The notes beneath the pieces were generated by a model. It saw only the letters and a program-made list of their open reading frames with translations. It made no database searches and was not told the DNA's origin. Position numbers and translations under genes: made by a program. This document shows positions 36,255 through 49,044 of a stretch of DNA of 64,000 nucleotides, one piece after another. Source of the stretch: Hybos culiciformis (lineage: Eukaryota > Arthropoda > Insecta > Diptera > Hybotidae); the NCBI GenBank assembly GCA_964007475.1, contig OZ023273.1, positions 65,710,560-65,774,559 of the forward strand, written 5' to 3'. Within the stretch, counting starts at the first letter, position 1, and each line of letters opens with the position of its first letter.

Positions 36255-36530
36255 ATATATTACAAATACGAATGTTTTTAGTTTTTGAAACACATTTTAA
36301 AAAAAAATGTGACTTCAACTTCTATAATTTCCTTAAATCTCTTGCTTTGTAATAATACTTCAAATCGGCCTCGTGTATGGTTACGTACGGATTTATTTTT
36401 TTATTGTAAATGTGAATGTTTATTTTTGAAACACTGAAAAAAAAGTGGCTTCGTTTTCTATATCATCATATCTTGCATTCTTGCTACGTAAAAAGCTTAA
36501 ATCGACCTGGTTGATAGGTTAACAAAGGTT
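36255..36530. repeat. diverged tandem duplication, ~140 bp x 2
   Basis: Unit 1 (about 36255-36394) and unit 2 (about 36395-36530) share, in order, GAATGTTT, TTTTTGAAACAC, GTG(A/G)CTTC, TTCTATA, CTTGC, AAATCG(G/A)CCT and GGTTA. Probably an old duplicated repeat fragment. Confidence 0.6.
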
Positions 36531-39179
36531 ATCTATTTTTATGGCAAGTAACAGCAATGACAAACAATTTTCAGAAACACAACATTTTTACATTGTTTAA
36601 CGGGGAAACAAACTATAGTTGTTTTCCAGAAACATTTTGTATGAAAATTGAATTATGTATTATGTTAATGAAATTAAATAAGAAATTATTTATTTTATTT
36701 TCCTTTTTTTTCAATTATTTATTTTTTTATTTTATTTGTCCTCTTCGGTATTCATCCCTTGATCTCTCTAACATTGCATTAAGTTAAATTATTGAAATTA
36801 TTAAAATATAAAATATAAATTTTCTATCTCTCTTGAAATTCCTAGAAAAATATTTTTTTTGTAAATTGTAATAATACTTAACTTATGTACATGTATTATT
36901 ATGTATACATAGATGTGTATTACGTACATAAATATTATAATATATTTCTTATTTTAATTTTTCGATATCAAAATTAGTAAAGTTTAATTGATTGAACATT
37001 TTTGAATGGCTAAAGTAAGAATTATTAGGCTGGAAATTTAATTAGCTGAATAAAATGTAATTTGAAGTTTTGGGATAATGTAACTTTTTATATGCATGGA
37101 ATAGAAAACAGGAAAAGGAATTCGTTTGTAAGTATATTAAAGTGATAATTTTACAAGGGTAAATTTTTCGCCTAAAATATTGTATAATAATATCAAGAAA
37201 ATGTAAAATCATCAAACAGGAATTTTTTTTTTATATGTATACCTATTATAATATGTTGTTAGGAATGAATTAAAAATGAGATATAAATTTTTCTATTTCT
37301 TTTCCCTTCATAGGTATTGCTTTTATACAGTTTCCTTCTGAGTTAAAAATATAATATCATGAAGCCCTGTATATAGATTTTTTTTTTTTTTTTTTATAAT
37401 CATATTTTTTTTTTTTTTCTATATGATTTTTTTTATGTGGTTTTAATTAAAATAAAAAATGAAATATTTTTTAAGCCAAACACAAAAAATCTCAAAAGAC
37501 CACATCAAAAAAAAAAAAAATTAAAAAAAATCTTAATCCACAAAGGGTTTTCTCTAAATATTCTTTTTACTTTTAATTGAATGAATGGAAGCATGAAATA
37601 AATTCTTAGAGGCGTCTTGATGAAATAATAATTAAAGAAGTAACATCTTAAATTATAATATACCATTAATCTTATATTAATACAGATTTATGTAATTAAA
37701 TCTTGCAAACATAGGAAAATATTTTTCTGTTGCATCATAGACCCTTAATACAAATTAAAAGAAATTACAAGAGATCCTTAGAGAATAGGTACCTTGTTTC
37801 GAAATAGTAGAAGTTGAAAAGAATTTATTCTTTATTACTTTAACATTTGTATACCCAAATCAAAATTCTAGGATCTAATTTTAAATACGGATAATAATCT
37901 ATCTTTTTCATATTTTAATGTATGGTCAATAGTCAATTTTTTGTATGTCTCGTCATCAACGAAATAATTGAAATGAAAATACTTGAAATATAGTCTTGGT
38001 CAATGATTCATCTATATTCAGATTTATAAAAATCCAACATAATTTCTTATTTACAAGATTTTTCTTTAGAATTGAACTAACCATCTCAGGTCAGTTAAAT
38101 TTTTCATTCACATTATTATTCCTGTGCTATAACCACATTTTTAAACCTAATAATAATTTAATCATATATAAATAATTTTTAATATAAATAAAAAATTTTT
38201 GTTTTTTTTTTTTTTTGTTGGACATAAATCTTCAAAACTTTCCATCACTATTCACAATTACAAATTTTTTTTTTTTTTATATATATTATTATATGTATAG
38301 AAATTTTTACTTTACATTGTATACATTTTGTTAAATTTATTTATATTCTTGTAATGTGTGACATTTATATGAAGTTATATTGTCCACATAAAAGAAAATA
38401 GAGAGACTTTTAAATCACGATTAATGATATTTCGGATAATACCAGTAGTATAGTGAGTATAGACTTTCACAATTTTATACCATTAAAAAAATAAAACTGA
38501 AACAAAATTCCAGAGTACATTTTGGACATTGTTTGCTTTTGGGTGTTTATTTTTTATATTTATAATTCAGCTCCATTTATTTTCTTTTCTAAGTAAAAAC
38601 AAAAATTTTATATAATATGTATATATGTATTTTGATAATGTTCGCAAAAAACATAAAAAATCAATGCGGCTTCATAATAAATTTATTGTGATACGTACCG
38701 TTTGTTGGTTTATATTAGATTTAACTTCTTTTTTTTTTTTTTCTTAGTAATAAAAATATGTCACAAAATTTGATCTAACAATTTATTACAAAAGACAAAA
38801 TATTAAATAAATAAATAACATATTTTTTTTTTTGTAGTTGAAAGCTTATGTTCTATCTATGTTTGTAAAAATATTACCCCGTAAATAAATAGATTTTTTT
38901 TTTTTTTTTAATTTTTTAGTTGAAAGCTTATGTTCTATGGACGTTTTATATTATTATTTCATATACTTATATTTAAAGTTAATATTATGCTTTTGTTGAA
39001 ATTATGATATTGCCAATTCGCAGCAAAGTTTAGGAGGACCACATACTTTGGGCTTACATGAAGTTAAAAAAAATATTCACAAATAGTAAGTTGTTATAGT
39101 TAATTGAACGTTTAATATATTAATAATTCAATGGTTTAAATATGAGTTGAATCAGGCTAACATTACAAGACACAGCATC
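36531..39179. other. AT-rich non-coding DNA, no gene seen
   Basis: Long T and A runs (37379-37395, 38200-38216, 38888-38908) and AGTTGAAAGCTTATGTTCTA repeated at about 38837 and 38919 (82 bp apart). No gene. Confidence 0.6.
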
Positions 39180-39221
39180 GTTATAGAAGATTACAACACA
39201 TGTTAAAAAAATTTGTTATTC

Positions 39222-39313
39222 AACGAGTTGTGTATACACAAAAACACATGGACACGCTTCACGATATAATATTGTAACGTATCCATGTGTTTTTGTGTAA
39301 ATACACAACGAGC
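39222..39313. repeat. family C hairpin in C2
   Basis: AACGAGTTGTGTATACACAA... pairs with the mirrored ...TTGTGTAAATACACAACGAG, and AAACACATGGACAC with GTATCCATGTGTTT; about 33 pairs around an AT-rich loop. Confidence 0.85.
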
Positions 39314-39385
39314 TGTATAACAAATTTTTATTAACATGTTTTGTATACTGTTTTAATGTGCATGTGAGAGGTAGTTGCAATCAAT

Positions 39386-40094
39386 CAAATACCTTATAAT
39401 GTAAATACTGGTGCTTGCTTATGTGTTGGTTTATAAAATTTCAGTGCATAGGAAAATCAGATGTTTTTCTTTTTTTATGTATAATGTGTATTTTTTATGT
39501 AGTTTACCATGACTGCAAAAATTCTAAATGAAGTTGGCTTTGAAATTTAAGTAATTTTCGGTAGTGTTTAAAGTTTTTAAGTTTGTGAAAAATCATTAAT
39601 AAAAAGATGATTATTAAAAAAAATTAATATTAAAATGCCATCTTGATGTATTGTTAAGGATTGTCGGTCGTTTTATATAAAAGGCAGCAATATTGGTCTT
39701 CAATCTTAATTTAATAAAATAACTGAATTAATTTGTCATAAGAAAAACTGTAGAGAAAAGAAGTAACAATTATTTTTATTAAGGTCAAACCTTTTCAAAA
39801 GTTTTATAATTTTTTTTGTTTTTAAACACAAAATTTTAGGAAATTCAAAAAGGCGATGATGAATGATTCCTCAAAACTTTTAAATAAAACTACTGCATAA
39901 CAATTAACATAAATTATAGAAATTATTTCTTCATTATAAAAAAAAAAAGAATATAAAATAATAAAAATAAAATAAACTATTTTTCCAACCCCTTACATTT
40001 TGATAAAAACACACACTACAAAGCGTATATTTTGCACTGAATCAAAATATTTAGAAAACATAAGCAACCACCAGTATTTACATTATAAGGTATT
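39386..40094. mobile_element. D: ~700-bp TIR transposon nested in C2
   Basis: Inverted ends AATACCTTATAATGTAAATA continue through CTGGTG(C/G)TTGCTTATGT (about 37 bp) and, less exactly, to TTCAGTGCA on both sides. TGCAATCAAT precedes the left end (39376-39385) and follows the right end (40095-40104); C3 has this sequence once, uninterrupted. A target duplication of about 10 bp would fit Mutator-like elements, but the left end has two extra bases (CA), so the exact length is uncertain. No transposase frame inside. Confidence 0.8.
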
Positions 40095-40500
40095 TGCAAT
40101 CAATACATTTGCAATGCAAAAAATAAACAAAAGTTCAAAATGAAGAAAGTAAATAAAATTGAAGTGTGTAAATAAAATTTTTTTAAATAAATAATTGACA
40201 CATTTAATATACCATTTACCGAGCTAAATTTACGATTGTAAATACAACTTACCGATCACATGCACATTAAAAATAGTTTCAATGCTTTGATTATGCAAAA
40301 AAAAGACGAGTGTATAATAAATAATTTTTTCAACATATTTTTTTTTTCATATTACATATCATCAACTGAGGTGAAAGTCAAAGAGATTACGTTTATTTAG
40401 ATATTCAAATGGTTGAAATCGAATTAGTAGTTTCTTGGTTGAAAGCATTCTTTAGTGTGGGACGATAGGCCAGACGGACAGGATTTTGTCTTTAATTTTA

Positions 40501-42109
40501 TTAGCAGTGAAACCAAGTGTTTAATCGCGGTATAATTTTATTTAACTTGAGTTTAATTTTTCTAGTCCTACTAATTTATCGAGATTTTGGTATGGTTAGT
40601 CACGTTAGAACGTTTCTATTTTTTTTAACAATGAAATGTTCTGTACCTTAATCTTATAAAACTGTTTATAATTTTTTTTTATTTTAATCCATTTTAATCC
40701 ATATATATATATCGGAAAAATTAGATTTGTAACAAGTTGAAATTGAATTTTTCAGTGATGCTAAATGTAATTTGTTTTTGTCAAGCAAACATATATCTTT
40801 TATTCGAATGAATTTTATATTTTTAAGGTTTTTAATAATATGAAATAAATATACATTAGACCATGTATTTTTTGAAATAAATTACTGAATTGCTGTACTT
40901 TATGATGAATTATTAGCCAGAAATGTAAAGTTACTTATATACATTTCATTTAGATTTTTTTTTTCTTTTTTTTTTGTAACATTGTTGTTATTTGGGATTT
41001 TTTTCATTTTTTTTTTTCTTTTTTTTTTTTTGTTGCCCATCTTAAACCTTGTACATATTTTATGATTAGGATTTACATGAAAATATTTTTGTTTATTTGA
41101 TATTATGTCTTTAGTATTTTTTAAGACTTTTCAATGTATAATACTTAAATTATTTTTTGAGCATTATACAATTTATTTATTTTCATATTAAGAATTTATA
41201 GTGACTTAATAATAAATTTATTTTTGAATAAATATATCATGCAAATTAACTCAAAATAATAATAATTTTTTTTTTTTTTATTTAAGAAATTAATAAAAAT
41301 ATAATGAATTTTTTTTTTTGAAATAATTTCGCAAAATAGAATATCATAAATTTATTTCACATAAATTTGTTCACCCCTCTCGATTTTTTTGGTTCATATG
41401 AAATGAAAAAATTAACTTAAAATAGGATAATAATTAACCTTTATTTTGTTATGTAATTAATGGCGTTATCCTGAATAAACACACTGAATTGAAATGATGT
41501 GCATATTTACTTATTTTTTTACAGATTAAATACCCTATACTGCTACTGTGCTTTGCATACTGCTAATGTTTAAAATATATGCTATTTTTCTTAGTTGTCG
41601 AAATTTCATTTCAACCAGTTATGTATCTTATCAAACTTTTTATTATACAAATTATGTGTTTATTCACCAAAGTTTTATATCTAGACCAAGATAGCATTTT
41701 AATTCATATACATATTTTTTCCAAAGGAATTTTTAATATAATAAACTTGAAAAAAAAAAAGAAAAAACTTATAACATTTATTGGTTTCAAAAATTTTATC
41801 AATAAAACATCTTTGCTCCAAAGTTAAGAACAAATTTCATTTAAAAATAATAGCTTTATCTTAAATTTCAAAATTAAATTAAAACTACATACTGTATGGA
41901 AGTAAAATATCCAAAAATTACTATATTTTTATATTGATTCTTAATATAAAATAAAAATACGGTATTATAATTTATTTATTTACAAAACTAAATTAGCATA
42001 TTATTATTTTAAAATAAAGTTTAAAACTTCAGTTAAGTATATTTTGAGAAAAAAATTATATAATAATTAATAATAAGTAAAAAAAAAAGTTATAGTATAC
42101 CCACCTATA
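40501..42109. other. AT-rich non-coding DNA, no gene seen
   Basis: Long T tracts (for example 40960-41031) and a duplicated ATTTTAATCC at about 40682 and 40692. The 82-residue frame at 41579 is low-complexity. Confidence 0.6.
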
Positions 42110-42137
42110 TACACTCTAGAAAGTTTTTGATGTAAAA

Positions 42138-42185
42138 TTACCACGATTATCGATGGCAATTTATTACCATCGATAATCGTGGTAA
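42138..42185. repeat. perfect 19-bp hairpin, 10-bp loop
   Basis: TTACCACGATTATCGATGG (42138-42156) and its exact reverse complement (42167-42185), separated by CAATTTATTA. Confidence 0.97.
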
Positions 42186-42407
42186 ATTTACTCTGCATGT
42201 GTAACACAAAATATTTACGCATTTTGGTGCAACGTGAAATTACTCTAGAAAAGAATAATTTTACATCAAAGTTTACACGAAATTAACGCAAAATTACTTC
42301 TAATAGAGAAAATTTAAACATAAAATTGTATTATTAAACAAAAAATTACGCCAAAAGGTTGTAATTAAATTTACACCAAAAAGACGTAAAAAATTTTTAA
42401 ATTTTAA

Positions 42408-42484
42408 TACCGCGCCGTATTCGGGATTCGAACCTGCGTCTTAGCATTGCAATCAGCCAACACTACCACTCAGCCACGGTATTG
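42408..42484 (-). pseudogene. tRNA-like sequence inside element G
   Basis: On the minus strand: A-box-like GGCTGAGTGGTAGTGTTGGC, the middle GATTGCAATGCTAAG, then a B box GGTTCGAATCCC. ATACCG at the start can pair with CGGTAT at the far end, but the spacing after the T arm is too long and the stems are imperfect, so it is not a functional tRNA. The middle motif links it to the sequence at 17141-17211. Confidence 0.65.
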
Positions 42485-42568
42485 AAATTTAAAAACTATA
42501 TAAAATAGAAAATAAAAATTTGGTATGCACATTTTCTGTGTAGTGTGTGGCGATTTACGGACTTTAAA

Positions 42569-42990
42569 TTTACACCTGGAGAGTACACATTAAACTACAG
42601 AGTTTAAGTTTACACTGGAGGGTCTATAGATACATTAAACCATAGAATGTAAGTTTACAGCATAGAATACAACAGTATTAAACCACAGAGTTTAAATTTA
42701 CACCAGAGAGTGTACACCACAGGTGTAAATTTAGACCAAGAGTGTACAATGTTAAGCAACAAAGTGTATGCTTACAAAACGGTGTGTATATTTTTAAACC
42801 ATATAATGTAAATTTATATCAGAGCACATATTATTAAGCCACAGGATGTAAGTTAACAACAGGAAGTTCAGATAATTAAACCAAGGAGTGTAAGCTTACA
42901 TCAAGGAAAGGAGCTTATATTTTTAAGTCAAAAATTTTAAGTTTAAACCAAGCAGTGCATATTTTTAAGTCAACAAGGGTAAATTTATAT
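42569..42990. repeat. degenerate ~42-bp tandem array, ~11 units
   Basis: TTTACAC-type starts at about 42569, 42609, 42654, 42697, 42730, 42771, 42813, 42853, 42895, 42942 and 42984. Each unit has a TTTACACCAGAGAGTGTACA-like half and a TTAAACCACAGAGTGTAAG-like half. Spacing varies from 33 to 47, mostly 40-43. Confidence 0.8.
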
Positions 42991-43205
42991 AAAAAGAGTA
43001 AATTTTTAAACAAAGACGAATAGATTTACCCTTATTTTTAATGTAAAAAACACACAACTTGTACAATTTTACTCGTTTTTGTGATTTTCATTTTTTTTAC
43101 GATTTTATCAGTTGAATCTTAAATAACGAGGGTAATATTACATCAAAAATTACCATTATAATCGACGTAAAATTACGACCAAAACTATCGATTTTCTAGA
43201 GTGTA

Positions 43206-46200
43206 GTTAATAACGAACTTAAAATAATAAAATAATAGAAAGCTTATAAGAATGTTAAGCATAAATGGTGCTTTGTGCAAATTAATTTCCAATAATTTTT
43301 CAAAACTATATATATAACTAGATAAGAAACAAAGGACTTAACAAATCGACAAAACACTAAGAATGTGAAATCATATGAGACCATTAATAAATCAATTTAA
43401 TTCATAAATCAAATGTTTATACGGATAATTGAAAGAAAAGAATAATTATATTATATATATTGTAGAGAATATTTGGACAATAGAATCTATAAAATTTTAC
43501 TTATTCATATAATGAACAACATTGTTTTTATTTTTATTATAAAATTAAAGTCATCATATTAAGCTTGAAATTGATATTCTGCGAGAAAAAAGTTTATAAT
43601 GCTAATAATGCATTTAAATCATTTAATGAAATACAAATAAATAAAATAATATATATACTATTATATATTACAAGTACAATTTATGTTTTTCTATAATTTA
43701 ATTCCAAAAGTTAAATTTATATAAATTTTGTAATTTCTAATATACGATAATTCGATAATTTTATGCTGACTTGACCAATCCGATGTTTTTATCATCTGAA
43801 AAATATTCAAGAGCGATAAGTTTCAAAGAGATTGACTTTAAACCATAAATAAAGACATATATTAAAGAAAATAAGCAAGCTTAATTAAAATCGGAAAATT
43901 CAGAAATTGTTATGGGTATAGATTTTATTATACTATCTCCGAATTGATCAAATGTTACAAGTCAAAAATTTATGATGTTTGAAAAAGTTACAAAACTTCT
44001 ATACATAACCCTAGAAAACTAATCAATCAACAAACAAATATTTTTTTTATATATGTATGTCTGTAATGTTATGTTGCTATATATAAAACATTTAATACAT
44101 TTTAATCTAAATTCCTACATATTTTTTGTTAACATTTTGATTTTGTTTCTGTTCTCAAAAAAAAAAAATAAAGCATAGTTTTTACGGTGAGCAAAATCAG
44201 TCAATCATTTTTAAAATTAATTCTTTTAAATCGCCAAAGTATTGAACACCAAAGCGGATTAAATTGATGTTATTTTAAGCTTTGAAAGTGTGAATATATA
44301 TTGGATTAAGTATTAAACTGTAATTAAAAAAAAAAAAACATTTTATTAACATCTTTTACAAATAAGTGAATGTACCTGATACGATATTGTAAGGGTTTAA
44401 TTAATTCACAAGTCAAAAAAAATATTTTTTTTCAAGAGAACATATAGTAATAGTATCTATAGTTATGGAGGAAAATATCTTTACAATTTTAGAGTATGCA
44501 TAATCATTGAAAAATTGCATATTATCATTGACTGGAAGAAGAAAAACGACAGATATGCACTTAATTGAGAATACAGTGCTCAAATATTAATGCATAAGTA
44601 TAATAGAATGATTATCTTAAAATTTGCTCTTTCGTCGGAGATCGAAACAGGGTAAATTTGCCTGTAAGATACAGAATTAAGTATTACACATTTTCACTTA
44701 AGCATTAGGAATATTCCTAGCATGTGCAGAAAACCAAAAAATTAACATAAAAAACTCATAAAATCTTTTTATAAATTAATAAATTAAATAAAATTAAAAT
44801 CATTCTTAAGATGTTATTTTTTGTTATTCAGAAATCTGATAAATTCAAATAAATTATAAAGTTTTCATGAAAAAAAAAAAACTATTTGTGAAATACTCGG
44901 AAATAATATCGCTGCTGAATTCGATTTTGATATATCTAAATATAGTTATAATAATAAAACAAACTTAAATGTAAAAGAATCTGTTAGCTTTATTTGAAAA
45001 TAATTTTAAATTAATTGAAATTTTATTTTTCTTGTCAATTTCATCAAAACAAGAGATTCCAATAATAGAAAGTAATCAAACAGAATATTTTATCTATTTT
45101 CAATTTATTTATTTTTTTTTAAATACTAAATGAAAATGATTATTACATTTATCAATACCTAAATTAATGGTAGAAATTTCTTCAGTTATTTATTTTTTTT
45201 TTCAATCGTAATTTCATTTCTTTACAAAGCACTTAAATTTATGTATACTTTAAAAAACAAAATGATAAGAAAATTGAATTTAATTTTATACATTTCAATT
45301 TTCAATGACTTGGCAAAAATAAAAGTTTAATTGAGTTTCAAAAGTTATCTATCTACATCTACTATATAAATGTATAATATTCTTTATGTTGCTTATTTAT
45401 ATGTAATAAAATATTAAAATTTATATAAATATATTGCAGAAAAATTAACTGCAATATGGAATTCCGGATTGTATAGGATCATTTTATTATATTGTATAAT
45501 TGGGACTTTATAGAATTTTTTCAACTTGAGAATCTGTGAATTCGGAGCATAATGCGACTGTTCAGATAGAATATAGTTTTAAAATTAGTACAAAATGTTT
45601 TTTTTCGTAAATTTTATTTTTATTTTGTTTTTAAATTGTTTAAAAATTATTTTTAATGAGTAATGACTATTATAGTGGGCGCACTGAAGGAAACAATATC
45701 TTAATAATTCGCAATTTTTCTACTATTAGCTACTCCCTAATATTATTTTCTATTTCAAACCCACAAACTTGTTAATGATTTCATTACATGATGAAATGTC
45801 CATTTTTATTCGGCTACGTAATTTTCTATAGTGAAAGATATATTATTTAATTTAGCATGTATGTATTGTCGATTTTTTTGATTAAAATATTTAAAATATT
45901 GTCTACAACTGTACAGCAGTAGGTGTTTAAGATAACGACAGTACAGGTATACCACGACGATTCTGTACAAATGGATGTTGTATTTTTTAATATTGTTCAG
46001 TTAGGTATATTGCCGATTTTTATATACCTAGTAAAAGTTATTTAGCTCTGCACTACATTAAGCAGAATTTCTCAATTTTCATGTTTAAGGGGTTTGATAA
46101 TTTCGGTTTCTTTAAGCGTAATTACACTTAAATTTGATATTATCCAAACTCTTCAAACAATTGGCAACTCCACTTACGTGACAAACTACACAACTCAACT

Positions 46201-47939
46201 CAAGAATAATTGGAAATATTTATAAAAAAATATAAAAAAAAAGGGTATTAATAAAAACATAAGTCTATAATTTATATAAACTTAATAAATACATATTTAC
46301 ACATAAATGGTCTTGAAAATTTTTAATATAATGATTTGAAAATTTAGGAAAAAGAAATAAAATATTAATTTTAATTCCTAAGGAGCTGAATAATAAATTT
46401 AAAGCACATGTGGTATTCGGTTTTTATATAATGTGGTTGCCTGTTGCCTTTTCTTATGTTCACTTATGTTCATATCTTTAAATTATTTATAAAGTAATAT
46501 GTATTAAATATTTTCTTTTGTATATATATATACATATGCATTGTATGTAAGTTATAAATAGTTATAACCAAAATTACTTTGATGATTATATTTCTACTAT
46601 TGTACAAATTTTCACATAATACAAAACTGTCTCATTAATGTCCAAATATATTAAAGTATGAACGTTTAAGTTTTAAGTTATATGAAATGATAATCTAAGA
46701 AAAATAAATTTAACGAAAAAGGTTTCTCATTTTTATTATAATGTTGAAAATATTTAATATTTAGAATAAATTGTTTTAAATTCAATACATTTAGAATGAA
46801 CTTACTAGATTTAGTTTAATAGCCGCAAACTTTTTTAATTTACCTTCAAACAATAATCACATTTAAAAAAAGTTAACTTTATTTGGTAAACTGCAAGCTA
46901 CATTATTATTTTTACATTATTCTGTGTGATATAAAAAAAATTGATTCTTTAGTTATTGAGCAGTTATTGATTTTAGTATCTGTATATAATGAAAACTTCG
47001 AAATAATGTATTCCAGATACCAAGATTGTACATGCACAAAAAAACGATTTTATACGCCAAAAAATTCCTGAAAAATTGCGAAAATAGTCCTGTAAAAGTC
47101 TCTAAAATTCAAAAAAAGTCTCTGAAAAGTCGCGCAATAATATGCCTAGTCTCTAGGCGTTTAGGCATTTATATCCGTTCTAATTAGAATACAGTCATAT
47201 AATTTGGCAAAATAAAAAAAATTCTCAATCATGATAGAAAAAATAGCAATTATGGCTTCAATAAATCTATTTAGGTGTACTTGATTCTCTGGAAAATAAA
47301 CCAACATGGCTTTAAAACGTATTTGCTTTTATTTCACTGAAATGTGATGATATTTCCGTTCAAACGCCCTCCAGTTTTAGCTCAAGCTTTGTAATTGTAC
47401 ACCTTAAACTTAAAAGCTTAATACTTAAAAACTAATACGTATATTATATACAAATGCTCCATCCTTAGATGACGCTTTTGATGTGAAGTTTCGTCACATC
47501 ACAGGCAATTTTTATTATACGTGTACTGAACATTACATTTTTTTTTTCTTAAAAAAAAAAAATATTTATAATATATATTTTTTTTGAACAAAAAGAAATG
47601 AATAAAATATGAAATTTTATTTTACTTTTAAATAATAATAAAAGACTTGCACAAATAATAAAAATGAAATGTACTTAGCATTTTGTTAAAAAATAAATTT
47701 TTTCTAAAGAATAAAAACGAGTTAAAATTATCATAAGAAATAAGTATAAATTTAGAATTTATGCATTCAAAAAAAAAAGAAAAGAAAATTAACATAATGA
47801 ATTTTTCAACTGTAAAGCGAAGCATAATGAAATTCTTATTACCATTAATTTAGTTCAGCAGGCACTTTAGGCAGAAGTATTAAAATGAATAAAACCAAAA
47901 ATTAGTTATTTGTAGAAAGGTATAAGATTCAACTCAAAG
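43206..47939. other. AT-rich non-coding DNA, no gene seen
   Basis: Almost 5 kb of A/T runs. Minor items: a GCCTAGTCTCTAGGC hairpin at about 47143-47157 and a GATGTGA/TCACATC hairpin at about 47480-47500. Frames of 60-65 residues at 46883 and 47628 are not supported. Confidence 0.6.
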
Positions 47940-48190
47940 CGTATACCCATTCAAATTGCGATCGAAATACATTTTCAGTCTCGAATTCGAATCCGCATTG
48001 AAAGCCATCGAAAACTAAACTTTTTATTTATATAATATTATACAAATTTTTATTAAACCTGTACACTTGACAAGCTTTTTCATACTTGAACTGAAATGAA
48101 AATGATTGGGCATATTTTGGCATTTAAATAGTTAGTTAGCTATAGTTATAATTACTTTAGCGGTGGACCGACGGACGTACAGATATGTAT
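47940..48190. repeat. decayed dispersed repeat with GACGGAC-type tail
   Basis: GC-richer fragment ending TTTAGCGGTGGACCGACGGA (about 48157-48176). The order GGCATTTAAATAGTTAGTTA and then this tail parallels the C1 spacer (about 23100-23180) and the C2 flank (about 40410-40490). Confidence 0.45.
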
Positions 48191-49044
48191 AAAAAGAAAA
48201 TTTACTGAGATTATTTTTCATTTTTGAAAAAGGGTAAAATTCAAGTTAAAAATTAAAATAAATATTTTGATTGAATCTAAAAAGTAGTTTCATCATAGTA
48301 TTGAGGGTTACCATTGTCGAGATATAAAATTTAAGGATTCCTACGAAAGAATCCTAGTTATAGAACAAAAGAAATCGTTTGAGTGTAGTGCATTAAAAAG
48401 ATTAAAATATTAATATATTAAAATAAAATAATAATAATAATATAATCTTATTGTTGTAAAAAATTGGCAGGAAATTAGTTTTGATTGAAAACTAATTATC
48501 TTTGAGAGAACATTTTTTTTTATCTTCAATTATAGACTTTAAATTGAATTTACTTTTATTTATTTAACATTCCAAAATATGTTGCTTGTTAATTTCTATT
48601 AAGGAAACATTTTAAAAATAATATTGATTTCAAAAAGGCCAGATACTTATCTTTGGGAAAATAAATTGAATAATTTCAAAAATTATGCTGGGATTTTGTT
48701 TGTTTTTTTGGTTCTTTTGAAAACTAATAATGGACCCAAAAAAGTGTATTAATAGCTGAACGGCATTAAATACGTATTTCTAGAAAAAAAAGGATTATAA
48801 AACTCAATTCAAACTTTAATCAAAGAAATAAACTCAGCAGAGAGTATAATTTTGTTTTATTGAAAAAATTAATTTATTCGCCGGCCCTGTTTAGTAGAAA
48901 ACTCACTCGCGGAAACTTACGCTAATTTATAACATATTGACATATTGAAACAAACTTACCTCATATTCCAAAAAAAATCCTCAACAAAGCATATTCTGTT
49001 CATTACAGATTACACAGTGATCTATAATGAAACTGAAAACATAA
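48191..49044. other. AT-rich non-coding DNA, no gene seen
   Basis: ATTCGCCGGCCCTG at about 48866 resembles TATTCGCCGGCCCCTG at about 21564, pointing to another pair of decayed repeat fragments. Confidence 0.55.

Larger units (their letters stand above)
39184..40500 (+). mobile_element. C2: family C element, interrupted by another transposon
   Basis: Begins ATAGAAGATTACAACACATG, then the family hairpin (39222-39313), then CTGTTTTAATGTGCATGTGA and GTAGTTGCAATCAAT up to 39385. It resumes at 40095 and runs through ATACCATTTACCGAGCTAAA to GATCACATGCACATTAAAAA (about 40256-40275). A further stretch to about 40500 ends in CCAGACGGACAGGA, echoing the spacer of C1. The right terminus is not defined. 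It is close in sequence to C3 at 52666, which lacks the insertion. Confidence 0.75.
42110..43205. mobile_element. G: 1.09-kb TA-flanked element with hairpin, tRNA-like core and 42-bp array
   Basis: Ends are CACTCTAGAAA (42112) and its reverse complement (to 43203), with TA on both sides (42110-42111, 43204-43205), the target duplication of Tc1/mariner-type elements. Inside, left to right: a perfect 19-bp hairpin (42138-42185), a second ACTCTAGAAAA copy near 42242, many AATTTACACC-type motifs, a reversed tRNA-like sequence (42408-42484), and an ~11-copy degenerate 42-bp array (42569-42990). The inner right end again has GTAAAATTAC and ATCGA motifs mirrored from the left. No transposase. A TIR element carrying a tRNA-like sequence is unusual. 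Confidence 0.75.

Noticed and set aside
38077..38097. Plus-strand CTAACCATCTCAG|GTCAGT
   Set aside because: The acceptor half is good, but GTCAGT is not a consensus donor.
41579..41827. 82-residue plus-strand frame
   Set aside because: Hydrophobic F/I/L-rich low-complexity translation ending in a lysine run from an A tract; chance length.
48950..48975. Second minus-strand GTAAGT donor (at TTACCTCATATTCC)
   Set aside because: It is preceded by ATGAG with no pyrimidine tract or CAG, so it is not a recursive site.
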